Positions 42,493 through 51,201 of a DNA stretch of 64,000 bases are shown here, piece after piece. Position 1 is the first letter of the stretch. The number at the start of each line of letters is the position of its first letter. The notes under the pieces are model-generated. The model was not told the DNA's origin. It saw only the letters and a program-made list of their open reading frames with translations, and ran no database searches. The stretch comes from Chitinophagaceae bacterium UBA1931 (GTDB lineage Bacteria; Bacteroidota; Bacteroidia; Chitinophagales; Chitinophagaceae): contig DDFJ01000001.1 of the NCBI GenBank assembly GCA_002337125.1, positions 1,141,597-1,205,596 on the forward strand, read 5' to 3'. The position numbers were made by a program, and so were the translations under genes.

Positions 42493-45400
42493 ATGAGTAA
42501 ATTATTTCTTCTTCTCTTCCAGCTCTTGCTGCTTTCTGCCAGTGCACAAAACAGCATCACTGGTACAATCACATCAGGTAATGATAATCTGCCTGTACAG
42601 GGTGCAACCATTAAATCGCTCCACGCAGGTAACGCTGTTACAAGTAATGCAAAGGGCATATTCACCATCCGTGTTGCCTCCCTGCCCGATACTTTGTACA
42701 TCACCCACATCAGCTATCATACACAATCCATCGTTGTTACCAGGGTAAACCAACCGGTAACCTGTAACCTGGAACCTGTAACTAAAGACCTCGAAACCAT
42801 CACCATCAACACCGGTTACCAGAAATTAAAACCAAATGAAACAACAGGTGCTGTAACACAGGTCAATAACAAACTGCTCAATCAACAGGTTGGCACTGAT
42901 ATTTTAAAGCGGCTTGAAGCTGTAACAAGCGGTTTGTCCTTTACCGAAGGTTATGGCAATGGCAATACGCAAAATAAAACGGCAATCAGTATTCGTGGGC
43001 CAGGTACCATCAATGGCCCGCTCGATCCCCTGATCGTGGTCGATAATTTTATTTATGATGGCGATATACGCAATATAAACCCGAACGATGTAGAAAGTAT
43101 AACAATTTTGAAAGATGCAGCAGCAGCTTCTATTTGGGGAGCCAGGGCGGGCAATGGCGTAATTGTGATCACCACCAAAAAGGGCCGGTTTAATCAAAAA
43201 CTTAAACTGGAATTTAATTCAACTGTAATCATTACACAAAAGCCCAACCTCACGGCCTTACCGGAAATGAATATTGCCGGTTATATTGATGTGGAGCAAT
43301 TCCTTTTTAACAAAGGTTATTTCAGCAACACAATTGCACAACAATACAAAGCTATCTCCCCTGCTGTTGAACTCTTTTTAAAACGCAGTAACGGTCAGCT
43401 GTCAGCTGCCGATTCTGCAACACAGGTAAATGCGTTAAAGAATACCGATAGTAAACAACTCTATAAAAATTATTTTTATCAACAGGCAGTAACGCAGCAA
43501 TATGCCTTAAACCTTCGAGGAGGTGCTGATAATTTAGCTTGGCTTGTTTCAGGCACATACGATCAAAGTATTGATCATCTTTCGGCACAGTACAACAAAC
43601 TTAATTTCCGTTTTAGTAATACTTACCGTCCTGTAAAAAAATTGCTCGTCGATCTCTCGGTTTATTATACTGCCGGCAAATCAGTTACAGGTAAACCGGC
43701 TTATAATACGGTTACCAGTGTTAATGGCCGTTATGTTCCATACCTTCAGCTTACATCAGCAAACGGAACGCCGTTGCCCGTAGCAACGCTTTATCGGAAT
43801 GCTTATACAGATACAGCAGGCGGCGGCAAACTGATCAACTGGCAATACATCCCATTAGAAGATTATAAATACAACCGGGGTATAACACATGTTGATGAAA
43901 TCCTTGCAACTGCAGGCATATCGTACCAGTTGCTGAAATCACTCCAGCTCGAAGTAAAATACCAGTTTCAGCAGCAACGTACAAATAACGAAGCAACTGC
44001 AACCATCCAGAGCTTTGATACCCGCAATACAATTAACCTGTTTACACAAATCGATCGTTCTGCAGGCACCGTAAAATACATCGTACCTCTTGGCGATATC
44101 CTCACGATCAACAACAGTTTGCTGCTCAGCCAAAACTTACGGTCGCAATTCAATTTTTCTAAAACATGGCAGCAACATCAGCTAACCGCTATTGCCGGGG
44201 CAGAAATCAGACAGCTTGCATCCACATCCAACGGTGCAAGATATTACGGTTATAAAAAAGATCCTTTAACCATTTCCAATGTAGATATGGTTAACAGCTA
44301 CCCTACGTTTATTACAGGAAGTACAGCTGTTATTCCCGGCTCTTTTAACTTATCAAACCGCTTAAACCGTTTTGTTTCTTTTTACAGCAATGTGGCTTAC
44401 AGCTTTAAACAACGTTATAGTTTTTCTGCAAGTGCAAGAAAAGATGGTTCAAATATTTTTGGTGTAAACACAAACGATAAATGGAAACCGCTTTGGTCGG
44501 CAGGTGCGGGCTGGCAAATCTCTGCCGAAGAGTTTTATAAATTCAAAGCAATACCTTTTCTGAAACTGAGAACCACCTACGGCTGCAGCGGCAATGTTGA
44601 TCTTAGCCGTTCAGCCCTTCCTGTTGCTTATTACGGGGTCGATCGTCTTACAAATTTTCCAACAGCCATCATCAGTACACTCAATAATCCGGAGTTGCGC
44701 TGGGAGCAGGCAGCCCAGTTCAATATCGGTGCTGAGTTTCAAATAAAAAATCAGGTTCTTACCGGCTCTGTTGATTGGTATCAGAAAAAAGGAACCGACC
44801 TCTATGGTCAAACCCCATATGATTATACAGCATGGGGCCAGCAAAACACACTCATAAAAAATGCAGCTAACATGAAAGGGCATGGGGTTGACGTAATGCT
44901 GTCATCACGTAATATCAATAAAGTGTTTAAGTGGTCAACTACCTTGCTGTATAATTTCAATACAGCCAAAACCACAAAGTATAACGATAGCAGGGCGCTT
45001 ACGCTTACTTCTTTATTAAGCACCGGTCACAATATAACGCCGGTAGTGGGTAAGCCTCTCTACGCAATTGCAGCTTATAAATGGGGTGGGCTCGATGCCG
45101 CAGGTAATCCGCAGGGTTATTTAAATGGTCAGTTAAGTACCAACTATTCAGCCATTTTTTCAGAAGCACTGGCAAAGGGTCTCGATAACAGTAGTATTTA
45201 CTTCGTTGGTTCAGCAATTCCAACCTCCTTCGGCTCTTTAATAAACACTTTTATCTGGAAGCAGTTCGAGTTGTCCGTCAATATCAGTTACAAGGCGGGC
45301 TACTATTTCGGAAAACCTGCAATTAACTATTCTGCATTGGTAAACAACGGCACGGGCAACGAAGAATACAGTCAACGTTGGCAAAAACCGGGAGATGAAT

Positions 45401-45693
45401 TGCTCACCAATGTCCCTTCTTTTCAATACCCTGTTAATACAGAGCGGGATAATTTTTATTCCATTGCTGAAATAAATGTTTTGCGGGGCGATCATGTTCG
45501 CTTGCGTTACATCAACCTCAGCTACAACTGGCAAAACAAAAATAAACCACAACTTCTGCAACTGCAGTTCTATATCAATGCAGCAAACCTGGGTATTCTT
45601 TGGAAGGCAAATAAGTATGGAATCGATCCCGATTATCCTGCTAGCATTCCTGATCCAAAATCATTCGCAGCAGGTATTAAAGCAAGTTTCTAA
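42493..45693 (+). CDS. SusC/RagA TonB-dependent receptor (no STN domain)
   Basis: 1066 residues from ATG 42493. An in-frame ATG at 42433 would add 20 residues from the repeat region and hide the signal peptide. Signal peptide 1-19 ('LLLFQLLLLSASAQ'), CarboxypepD_reg domain (about 22-100), plug (about 115-225, with 'GPLDPLIVVDNFIYDGDIRNINPNDVESITILKDAAAASIWG' segment), beta-barrel ending 'FAAGIKASF'. Unlike the first SusC it lacks an STN domain and has no sigma/FecR genes, so it is regulated differently. It pairs with the SusD gene 18 bp downstream. Confidence 0.93.
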   Translation: MSKLFLLLFQLLLLSASAQNSITGTITSGNDNLPVQGATIKSLHAGNAVTSNAKGIFTIRVASLPDTLYITHISYHTQSIVVTRVNQPVTCNLEPVTKDLETITINTGYQKLKPNETTGAVTQVNNKLLNQQVGTDILKRLEAVTSGLSFTEGYGNGNTQNKTAISIRGPGTINGPLDPLIVVDNFIYDGDIRNINPNDVESITILKDAAAASIWGARAGNGVIVITTKKGRFNQKLKLEFNSTVIITQKPNLTALPEMNIAGYIDVEQFLFNKGYFSNTIAQQYKAISPAVELFLKRSNGQLSAADSATQVNALKNTDSKQLYKNYFYQQAVTQQYALNLRGGADNLAWLVSGTYDQSIDHLSAQYNKLNFRFSNTYRPVKKLLVDLSVYYTAGKSVTGKPAYNTVTSVNGRYVPYLQLTSANGTPLPVATLYRNAYTDTAGGGKLINWQYIPLEDYKYNRGITHVDEILATAGISYQLLKSLQLEVKYQFQQQRTNNEATATIQSFDTRNTINLFTQIDRSAGTVKYIVPLGDILTINNSLLLSQNLRSQFNFSKTWQQHQLTAIAGAEIRQLASTSNGARYYGYKKDPLTISNVDMVNSYPTFITGSTAVIPGSFNLSNRLNRFVSFYSNVAYSFKQRYSFSASARKDGSNIFGVNTNDKWKPLWSAGAGWQISAEEFYKFKAIPFLKLRTTYGCSGNVDLSRSALPVAYYGVDRLTNFPTAIISTLNNPELRWEQAAQFNIGAEFQIKNQVLTGSVDWYQKKGTDLYGQTPYDYTAWGQQNTLIKNAANMKGHGVDVMLSSRNINKVFKWSTTLLYNFNTAKTTKYNDSRALTLTSLLSTGHNITPVVGKPLYAIAAYKWGGLDAAGNPQGYLNGQLSTNYSAIFSEALAKGLDNSSIYFVGSAIPTSFGSLINTFIWKQFELSVNISYKAGYYFGKPAINYSALVNNGTGNEEYSQRWQKPGDELLTNVPSFQYPVNTERDNFYSIAEINVLRGDHVRLRYINLSYNWQNKNKPQLLQLQFYINAANLGILWKANKYGIDPDYPASIPDPKSFAAGIKASF

Positions 45694-45711
45694 TCTTTAA
45701 AAAGTCAAATC

Positions 45712-47094
45712 ATGTATAGCTCACTTCATACAATACGAATCTTCTTGGTGATGTTTTTTGCACTATGCATCTTTACCGGTTGTAAAAAGTTTCTTGATTT
45801 AAAAACAGATACTGCTGTAGTTGTTCCCGAGTCCCTATCCGATTTACAGGCATTGCTCGATAATTCAACGAAAATGAACCTGCAACGAACACCTAATTAC
45901 AGCGAATCATCCTGTGATGATTATTTCCTGCCTGAGGCAACCTATAACGGCTTTGATGACGAACGCCAGCGCATCTATCGCTGGCAACCCGTGCCCTATA
46001 ACTTTCAAAACGATTGGTCTGTTGCGTATGAACCGGTTTATATTGCAAACTTCTGTCTGGAACAGCTTAATAAAATCACTTACAGCAATTCCACACTTAG
46101 CCAATGGAACAATATCAAAGGTTCAGCCTTATTTTACAGAAGCTATTATTTTCTCGGCCTTACATGGTCGCATGCAAAAGCATATGATAAAGATTCTTCG
46201 TTTCTTCATCCCGGTATCGTTTTGCGTCTTTCGTCCGATTTTAACCTTCCTTCGGTTAGGGCAACGGTGCAGGATTGTTATGATCGTATAATTATTGATA
46301 CAAAAGAGGCTGCAAATTATCTTCCGGGGCTTCCGGCTCATGCAATGCGGCCATCAAAAGCAGCTGCATACGGCTTACTTGCCCGGGCCTACTTATCGAT
46401 GCGGCTTTACGATAGTGCATTTAAATACGCAGATCTTTGCTTGCAGATAAAAAACAGTTTAATCGATTACAATGCCGATTCTGATTTAAATAGTAGCGTC
46501 AATGCTTCTACACCGTTTAAAAGGTTCAATAAAGAAACAATTTTCTATTCCGAAATGAGCAGTACATACACGACTCAATCCATATCAAGAGCCCGTGTTG
46601 ATACCATTTTATTTTCCTCTTATAATGAGAACGATCTGCGCAAAAAAGCATTTTACCGCCTGGTTTCTCCCTATTATCAGTTTAAAGGAAGTTATACAGG
46701 CAACAACAATCAGTACTTTACAGGTATAACAACTGCAGAAATGTTTCTGGTCAGGGCTGAATGTTATGCAAGACAGTTAAATACAACCCCTGCCCTTGCC
46801 GATTTAAATTCCCTTATGCAAAAAAGGTGGTCCGCTTCAGTACCATACACCGCTTTTACGGCTAATACTCCAGCCGATGCTTTACAAAAAATTTTAACCG
46901 AAAGAAGAAAGGAACTATACATGCGGGGGTTAAGATGGATAGATATCAAACGCTTAAATAAAGAAAATGCCAACATTATCTTACAACGGAAAATAGGAAG
47001 TAATTACTATACATTATATCCCAACACTGGCTTTTATGCTTTGCCCTTGCCTGCTGATATTGTTCAGCTTACAGGTATTCCTCAAAACAATTAA
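45712..47094 (+). CDS. SusD/RagB family lipoprotein
   Basis: 460 residues, lipobox FTGC with Cys24, followed by 'KKFLDLKTDTAVVVPESLSDL'. SusD helices ('FYRSYYFLGLTWSHAKAY', 'AAAYGLLARAYLSMRLYDSAFKYADLCL') and the end-block 'ILTERRKELYMRGLRWIDIKRLN' are clear. At 460 residues it is shorter than the first SusD (616), and together with the SusC without STN this looks like a peptide- or small-oligomer-uptake type pair. It is followed directly by a strong bidirectional terminator. Confidence 0.92.
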   Translation: MYSSLHTIRIFLVMFFALCIFTGCKKFLDLKTDTAVVVPESLSDLQALLDNSTKMNLQRTPNYSESSCDDYFLPEATYNGFDDERQRIYRWQPVPYNFQNDWSVAYEPVYIANFCLEQLNKITYSNSTLSQWNNIKGSALFYRSYYFLGLTWSHAKAYDKDSSFLHPGIVLRLSSDFNLPSVRATVQDCYDRIIIDTKEAANYLPGLPAHAMRPSKAAAYGLLARAYLSMRLYDSAFKYADLCLQIKNSLIDYNADSDLNSSVNASTPFKRFNKETIFYSEMSSTYTTQSISRARVDTILFSSYNENDLRKKAFYRLVSPYYQFKGSYTGNNNQYFTGITTAEMFLVRAECYARQLNTTPALADLNSLMQKRWSASVPYTAFTANTPADALQKILTERRKELYMRGLRWIDIKRLNKENANIILQRKIGSNYYTLYPNTGFYALPLPADIVQLTGIPQNN

Positions 47095-47100
47095 CAACAA

Positions 47101-47131
47101 AAAAAGCCTGCTGTCACGCAGGCTTTTTTTT
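47101..47131. terminator. Bidirectional intrinsic terminator between susD and the DUF6520-like gene
   Basis: Perfect stem AAAAAGCCTGC (47101-47111) / GCAGGCTTTTT (47118-47128) with 6-nt loop, A-run on the left and T-run on the right. It serves converging transcripts from susD (+) and the small exported protein gene (-). Confidence 0.92.
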
Positions 47132-47140
47132 AATCTCCTG

Positions 47141-47515
47141 TTAATCTTCCTGGTTCGAATACTGGCTGCTTGTACCGGTAATGGCTGTAACATGTGCAGT
47201 TGATCCGCTTAAAGTGGCAGATATCGCCACGTTCCTTAATTCCGTTGGTGTGGTTGTATTATCAACATTTGCACCTATTACTTCCACACGGCAGGCTTTC
47301 TGATCCTGGTCGCCGCAAAGCTCAAGGTTCTTTCCTTTGTATTTCCAGTATGTGTTGCTTTCGTTTTCAACGTTGGCAACAGAATACCCTCCGCTTTGCG
47401 TTCCATCAAATTCAAACACATACATATCAACCTGTGCTTTCTTTTCCATCTTTGTAAAAGAAAACAGTCCAATTGCCAGCACTACAGCTGCAATGCTTAA
47501 AAAATTTCTTTTCAT
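47141..47515 (-). CDS. Small exported protein (DUF6520-like)
   Basis: 124 residues. N-terminus 'MKRNFLSIAAVVLAIGLFSFTK' is the signal peptide typical of DUF6520-type proteins of Bacteroidota. The mature part is polar with two Cys ('LELCGDQDQKACRVEV') spaced to form a disulphide. The neighbouring gene, 67 bp upstream and co-oriented, encodes a MauE/DoxX-type redox membrane protein, a pairing I have seen repeatedly for this family. It is probably an envelope protein oxidised by its partner; its function is unknown. Confidence 0.72.
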   Translation of the reverse strand: MKRNFLSIAAVVLAIGLFSFTKMEKKAQVDMYVFEFDGTQSGGYSVANVENESNTYWKYKGKNLELCGDQDQKACRVEVIGANVDNTTTPTELRNVAISATLSGSTAHVTAITGTSSQYSNQED

Positions 47516-47582
47516 AACATAATTGTTTAAAAATGATCAATAAAAATGTTCGCTTCCCTGCAGTAAACCTTATTAGCTTTTA

Positions 47583-48035
47583 TTAACGGGCCACCTTATT
47601 CTTTGTACTTTTTATTAGTGCCGTTATAAGTAACCCTGTAAGTACAAGGTTAAATACAAAATGCTCCTTCCATGTCATCTGTTCAATGATACCCCCGCAC
47701 TGGCAGGGTAGCTTCTCTGCAAACCACAGCATCCAGCCAATGTAAATCGTAAACAGGCTCATAAATCCAAGTGCTGCATATAACCCATACCTCCTTGTTA
47801 CAGGAAATATCAATAATACAGCCACAACAAGTTCACCAGCAGGTATAACATAACCAACAACACCCGCAACAGGCCTTAGTACAGCATTGCTGTGAAGTAC
47901 ATCCCTGAAACGTTCGCTGTTATCCAGTTTGCTTACACCGGTATAAACAAACAGGAAAACAAACAGGGCACAAATTAGTTCCGTTAAAAAATGTCTTCGT
48001 TTCAAATTACAATCACTGTTTAAACTGTTGGTCAT
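47583..48035 (-). CDS. MauE/DoxX-type membrane protein
   Basis: 150 residues, four transmembrane helices ('LICALFVFLFVYTGVSKL', 'GYVIPAGELVVAVLLIF', 'YGLYAALGFMSLFTIYIGWML', 'FVFNLVLTGLLITALI'). The 'PCQCGG' loop with a vicinal Cys-x-Cys is typical of MauE-like redox-associated proteins. The family supports disulphide formation or maturation of exported partner proteins. Partner here: the small Cys-containing exported protein encoded immediately downstream. Confidence 0.82.
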   Translation of the reverse strand: MTNSLNSDCNLKRRHFLTELICALFVFLFVYTGVSKLDNSERFRDVLHSNAVLRPVAGVVGYVIPAGELVVAVLLIFPVTRRYGLYAALGFMSLFTIYIGWMLWFAEKLPCQCGGIIEQMTWKEHFVFNLVLTGLLITALIKSTKNKVAR

Positions 48036-48129
48036 TGTTAATTACAGTGTAAAGCTCTTTTATAAATAGCAGGATAGTTAGCACACAATGGTAAAGATCA
48101 ATCGTTTTATCAGGGAGTATTTAATGCAA

Positions 48130-49116
48130 TCAGTTTCGGTCATGCCCCGGCGTTATACCATACCTTGCTTTGTATTTCTTAATAAAATGAGATACATCTG
48201 TAAAACCGGTTTCAATGGCAATATCAAGTACAGTTTTATGGGTATTGTACAATAAACTCTTTGCATATTCAAGCCGTTCTTCCAGTATAAATTGAGGGAT
48301 GCTTTTGCCGGTCAGCAATAAAAATGCTTTTGCCAATGGCTTTATACTAAGGTGAAACTGTTTTCCAAAATCATCAAGCTTGCCTATTTCAGGGTCTGTA
48401 AAATGTGCTTCAATATATTTTCGCAAAGCCATTGCCTTTTCCTGCGTGCTGGCTGGCACATAGAAAACAACATTCATTTTTTTCAGGGAAGCAATATATG
48501 CTGTAACTAAATCCAGTATATAGTTGCGTATGGCAACATCAGGTACTTGTAATTTCTGCACAAATTTTTCTGTTCGTTTCAACCGGCTCCATACATCATT
48601 TGCAAAAACACTGGCAGGCAAAGCAAAACTCTCTTCACTTTTTTTTGATGCATTCATGAGCAATTCATCCAGTCCCGCCTGTTCATTTCGTAGTTCAAAC
48701 AAATGTCTTAATGGAGGCAACGCCACAAGTTGAAGATATTCTTCCCCTTCTTGTAAAATAAGATGATGTGTACCTGCAGCAAGGTAAATAAGAAAACAAC
48801 TTTTCACATCCCCGCTTACCTGCATTTCATTGGTAAGTTCAAGTACAACGGTTCCCTTCAGAAATAAAAAAAACAACACAACCGGCTCCCGTACTACCAG
48901 CTTCGCTGTTTGCTTCTGTTCTGCATAATACCACCACAATTCAAAACGGTAATCACTCCCCTGGTTTAATTGCTTCAGGCCTTTCCCTTCCTTCCCTTCT
49001 GTATAAACAGGATAAGTAAAACTCAGACTGTATTTATGAACAACAGCACTGTCCACTTTTTTCAGGTGCGTTGTCTCCTCATCCCATAAAAACAAAAGTT
49101 CAAAAGATGGTTCCAT
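48130..49116 (-). CDS. AraC-family transcriptional regulator
   Basis: 328 residues. The C-terminal AraC domain (about 225-328) has 'IGKLDDFGKQFHLSIKPLAKAFLLLTG' and the second HTH 'TVLDIAIETGFTDVSHFIKKYKARYGITPG'. The N-terminal 220 residues form a beta-rich sensing part without recognised ligand motif. It lies upstream of and co-oriented with the MauE/DUF6520-like pair (94-bp gap) and could control them or the SusC/D pair. Confidence 0.88.
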   Translation of the reverse strand: MEPSFELLFLWDEETTHLKKVDSAVVHKYSLSFTYPVYTEGKEGKGLKQLNQGSDYRFELWWYYAEQKQTAKLVVREPVVLFFLFLKGTVVLELTNEMQVSGDVKSCFLIYLAAGTHHLILQEGEEYLQLVALPPLRHLFELRNEQAGLDELLMNASKKSEESFALPASVFANDVWSRLKRTEKFVQKLQVPDVAIRNYILDLVTAYIASLKKMNVVFYVPASTQEKAMALRKYIEAHFTDPEIGKLDDFGKQFHLSIKPLAKAFLLLTGKSIPQFILEERLEYAKSLLYNTHKTVLDIAIETGFTDVSHFIKKYKARYGITPGHDRN

Positions 49117-49477
49117 TTACTTGTTATTTCACTTACGCTTTTACTTGGTAAATCAATACATCAGGTAGCTCAAGCTTCCATCAGTATTAGCGTTCGAAAT
49201 TAATCCAACAACTATACCGCCTCAGCATTCAAAAATTCATTTCACATATACAATACGGCATTTCACGTAAAAGTTGTTTGATGAACGTAAAAAATTGTCA
49301 ATTTTTGTTTCAGCAAATCGTTTAATAAAGTACTTGCACAACAGATAAACACTTTATACACTCGCAAAGGCATTACAGCAAAACACAATCAGCCGGAAAA
49401 TACATACGCAGGTACAGTTTTAAAACGCAGTTAGCCTTAATACCTCTCACCAATCAATCCTGTAATAAATCACACAC
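49117..49477. other. Divergent intergenic region with AT-rich inverted repeat
   Basis: 361 bp between the AraC gene (-) and a small gene (+). It contains a perfect inverted repeat AAAAATTG-t-CAATTTTT (49290-49306) and two nearby copies of 'aacgtaaaa'-like sequence. These could be an operator for the AraC regulator, but this is only a suggestion. No gene is seen. Confidence 0.4.
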
Positions 49478-49690
49478 ATGAAACCATCCAGCCGCTTACC
49501 TCAACGGGTAGTACTCTACCCTAAAGACATTGAAAACATCACCGGCCGTCGTGGCCGCACAGCCCGCCGCCTTCTCAAAAAAATCCGTGATGCGTTGGGG
49601 AAATCAAAAAACGAATTCGTCACTATCCAGGAGTTTTGCTACTTCACAGGCATTGAAGAAGAACTGGTGCGTGACTTTTTAAATGCTTAA
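49478..49690 (+). CDS. Small basic conserved protein, possibly DNA-binding
   Basis: 70 residues, ATG 49478. Rich in Arg/Lys ('ENITGRRGRTARRLLKKIR') followed by 'FVTIQEFCYFTGIEEELVRDFL', which looks like a helix-turn-helix of the excisionase/MerR-like kind. It resembles short proteins of Bacteroidota seen near mobile or accessory regions. No precise family can be named. It is followed by an AT-rich stretch with repeated 'attaaac/ccttaaac' and a second small gene. Confidence 0.6.
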   Translation: MKPSSRLPQRVVLYPKDIENITGRRGRTARRLLKKIRDALGKSKNEFVTIQEFCYFTGIEEELVRDFLNA

Positions 49691-49779
49691 CAAACAAACT
49701 CAACCTCTTCATCCTTCAACAGCGCCAACCTTAAACATTAAACTTTAAATATTAAACCTTAAACCTGAAACATCTTCTT

Positions 49780-50265
49780 ATGCAATTCACTCCAATCCCC
49801 ATTCACACACTCCGGCATTTCAATCCTGCACTCATTGAAGAATATCTCACAATGCAGCAAAGCAACAGCTTCGAAATATCCATTGATATCACTTACGAGT
49901 TCGATGATCTCAGCCGTTACTTTAGCATTGAATATGCCTATGTACATGCTACTTATGCAGGCCAGCTGCTTTACTCCTGTGCCGCTTCATTTGCATACAC
50001 CGTTCCGTGGCCTTATCATAAACATCCTTTTCAGTTCAGGGTTACCGTTACCGATCTGTCTGCATTAGCCGCAGCACTTTACAGCATTGTACAGGGTTAT
50101 TTTGATGACGATGAAGAAATGCTGGAGTATAGTCTGAAAGCAGCAGAGTTTTATATTGAAGCCCTGGAAAATATAGAAGAATGTAAACTACTCGGCCTCT
50201 TCCAGGTAGCAATGGAATACAGCAACAAATTCCATGAAGGCGATAATGAAGATTTATTTTCGTAA
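49780..50265 (+). CDS. Conserved hypothetical acidic protein
   Basis: 161 residues, ATG 49780. No signal peptide and no membrane helix. The C-terminal part is acidic and helical ('DDDEEMLEYSLKAAEFYIEALENIEECKLLGLF'), while the N-terminal part has alternating hydrophobics typical of beta strands. I do not recognise the family. It is in the same orientation as the small basic protein gene 89 bp upstream and is followed by a terminator. Confidence 0.6.
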   Translation: MQFTPIPIHTLRHFNPALIEEYLTMQQSNSFEISIDITYEFDDLSRYFSIEYAYVHATYAGQLLYSCAASFAYTVPWPYHKHPFQFRVTVTDLSALAAALYSIVQGYFDDDEEMLEYSLKAAEFYIEALENIEECKLLGLFQVAMEYSNKFHEGDNEDLFS

Positions 50266-50272
50266 AGCAAAC

Positions 50273-50304
50273 CCTGAAGGTTTCCAAAAACCTTCAGGTG
50301 TTTT
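50273..50304 (+). terminator. Intrinsic terminator after 49780-50265
   Basis: Stem CCTGAAGGTTT (50273-50283) / AAACCTTCAGG (50288-50298) with a 4-nt loop, followed by 'tgtttt'. It begins 8 bp past the stop codon. Confidence 0.75.
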
Positions 50305-50423
50305 GTCCACCAGTAACACTTCAGCCCGGATCAAAGCTGCCCCTGGCATTCAGCCTTCAGCGTTTAGCTTTAAGCGTTAAGCCTTTCATCAATCATGAAA
50401 TCTGTTACAGGTAAAAAGGGCAA

Positions 50424-50723
50424 TCACTGTAGATTTTTAGGTTTAGTTTCTGCTTGCTCTTCATCTGCCCTGAAACCACCATTTGAAAGTAGAGCATGAA
50501 CATCGTTCTTTACAACAAATGTTACCTTGTTTGTAGCAGGTATATAATCACTGATTATTCCCGCTAGTTCAAATTGTTCCAGTATAACACGTATATATTT
50601 GGAAGTTATTCCTGTCGTTTTAACAATCTCGTTCATGCCAATTGAAACAGCAACTCCATGTGGCTGGTTGCCAATAAATTTCAAAACCTCATCTTTCATA
50701 TTTGGAGTAACCAATCGTCCCAT
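50424..50723 (-). CDS. Small winged-helix-like DNA-binding protein
   Basis: 99 residues, ATG 50723. 'VAVSIGMNEIVKTTGITSKYIRVILEQFELAGIISDYI' reads as a helix-turn-helix followed by a wing ('ATNKVTFVVKNDVHALL'). The tail is charged. No family is named; likely a local regulator. It stands alone between repeat-rich spacers. Confidence 0.55.
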   Translation of the reverse strand: MGRLVTPNMKDEVLKFIGNQPHGVAVSIGMNEIVKTTGITSKYIRVILEQFELAGIISDYIPATNKVTFVVKNDVHALLSNGGFRADEEQAETKPKNLQ

Positions 50724-51062
50724 TTGTCAAATATGGATTTTTTTTCAAACAAAACTTTAATTCTTAGCAAAATTAACTTTCAGTTCAGCAGCTCTTCAGC
50801 TTAATCAAAACTACATCTTGCAGTAAGCTTTAAGCATTCAGCATGCTGCCTTTCCTCAACCTGCTGCACATAATATCCCAAATAGAATTACAACTGCTTT
50901 TCATTATAGTAATATAACAGCTTTATCAAAGCTGCTTCCGATTTCGGGCTGTCCTTCAAAATCGGGGGCCTTTTTGTTACTCCTGAGATTGTCGAAGGAT
51001 TGGCCACTTGTCCCGCCATGGCGGGAAACAAAAACTGACAAATAACCCTTTGTGCCCCGCAC
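50724..51062. repeat. Spacer carrying a degenerate copy of the 60.7-61.4 kb repeat family
   Basis: From about 50920 the sequence matches the 3' half of the repeats at 60.7-61.4 kb: 'cgggggcctttttg(g)ttact', 'acaaataaccctttgtgcccc'. It is interrupted by about 45 bp that include the perfect palindrome TCCCGCCATGGCGGGA (51011-51026). On the minus strand it still reads 'SEAALIKLLYYYNEKQL' before a stop, comparable to 'SEALIKRRYYCGE' in the copy at 60.75 kb. No independent gene. Confidence 0.65.
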
Positions 51063-51094
51063 AAAAAAAAGCCCCGACACAATCGTCGGGGCTT
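51063..51094 (-). terminator. Intrinsic terminator of the metal-efflux operon
   Basis: Stem AAGCCCCGAC (51069-51078) / GTCGGGGCTT (51085-51094), 6-nt loop, with eight T on the minus-strand 3' side. It lies about 110 bp past the P-type ATPase stop. The hairpin and its flank are nearly identical to the one at 61397-61427. Confidence 0.9.
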
Positions 51095-51201
51095 CCAGGT
51101 TTCATCACTAACAGTACTGTATACTTGCCCACAGTTAAATCCTTTACCAGTAACTTTCAGTTTATTTTTTGAAAACCATATTAAAAAAACATTTTGTTTT
51201 T

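Noticed and set aside
50888..51082. 64-codon minus frame in front of the metal operon terminator
   Set aside because: It lies in the degenerate repeat copy and its C-terminal part matches the repeat tail only.
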